A model generated the notes under the pieces. It searched no databases. It worked only from the letters and a program-made list of their open reading frames with translations, and was not told the origin of the DNA. A stretch of DNA of 64,000 nt from an uncultured Porphyromonadaceae bacterium (GTDB lineage: Bacteria; Bacteroidota; Bacteroidia; Bacteroidales; Muribaculaceae), in contig CABPYL010000002.1 in NCBI GenBank assembly GCA_902461565.1, forward strand, positions 62,001-126,000, written 5' to 3'. Of the stretch, positions 63,977-64,000 are shown in pieces (positions within the stretch are counted from its first letter, which is position 1; each line of letters begins with the position of its first letter). Made by a program: the position numbers and the translations under genes.

Positions 63977-64000
63977 ATCTTTCTGTGTGTTTGTAAGTGC

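Noticed and set aside
1..64000. tRNA, rRNA, CRISPR array, prophage or intact insertion sequence
   Set aside because: None recognised on either strand; no cloverleaf, no regular direct-repeat and spacer pattern, no transposase or phage structural gene.

Overview
The window looks like chromosomal DNA of a gut-type Bacteroidales bacterium, plausibly near Muribaculaceae, although the family cannot be fixed by eye. The clues are Bacteroidetes-type promoters (TAnnTTTG, often with TTTG/TTG about 20 bp upstream), few Shine-Dalgarno sequences, a complete Bat (aerotolerance) operon, a eukaryote-like GT3 glycogen synthase, DUF4270/DUF4954/DUF5686 proteins, a bile-salt-hydrolase-like enzyme and a DUF3575/Mfa2-like pair. 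Almost everything is core gene content. I see no prophage, CRISPR array, tRNA, rRNA or intact insertion sequence.

Layout. 1-4.6 kb: the end of pyrF, then GT3 glycogen synthase and glucan phosphorylase. 4.6-6.4 kb: a terminator, a 212-bp MITE-like inverted-repeat element and one AT-rich secreted-protein gene. 6.4-8.7 kb (minus): a half-size GT5 starch-synthase-like protein and a DUF4270 lipoprotein. 8.8-12.7 kb (plus): a DsbD N-domain membrane protein, mazG and topB. 12.7-24.3 kb (minus): one tightly packed run, clpP-clpX-recQ-[amino-sugar kinase/RapZ-C fusion]-murU-like-feoAB fusion-dCMP deaminase-S41 protease-5-formyl-THF cyclo-ligase. 24.4-27.6 kb (plus): an AlkD-like HEAT protein, an MBOAT acyltransferase and a choloylglycine hydrolase. 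27.6-38.6 kb: DUF4954, dnaG, a lipoprotein, plsC, an AI-2E family permease, an MFS carrier, an MBL hydrolase, rsmG and cvfB. 38.7-47.2 kb: moxR-DUF58-batA-batB-batC-batD-batE. 47.3-48.8 kb: a small helix-turn-helix protein and a DUF2007/Usp fusion. 48.8-52.6 kb (minus): transglutaminase, NlpC/P60 peptidase and Tat-exported dipeptide epimerase. 52.6-55 kb (minus): an XRE-type regulator followed by a DUF3575/Mfa2-like pair. 55-56.7 kb: an AT-rich, gene-poor gap. 56.7-64 kb: uvrA, a DUF5686 outer-membrane protein, a CYTH protein and rlmD.

Functional themes are glycogen turnover, proteostasis and genome upkeep (ClpXP, RecQ, TopB, DnaG, UvrA, MazG), and peptidoglycan turnover. The last theme appears at two loci: an amino-sugar kinase fused to a RapZ sensor domain with a MurU-like partner, and the transglutaminase/NlpC/epimerase set.

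The most unusual region is the gap before uvrA. A minus-strand promoter at 56547-56554 would transcribe about 180 nt that can fold either into a long imperfect hairpin (56362-56512) or into a terminator-like stem followed by a U-run (56437-56364); the two folds share one arm. A repeat used in the first fold recurs immediately before the start of a 71-codon membrane-anchored, Cys-rich ORF. This could be a 6S-type RNA or an attenuator-like leader. Neither reading can be confirmed without covariance-model searches and transcript data.
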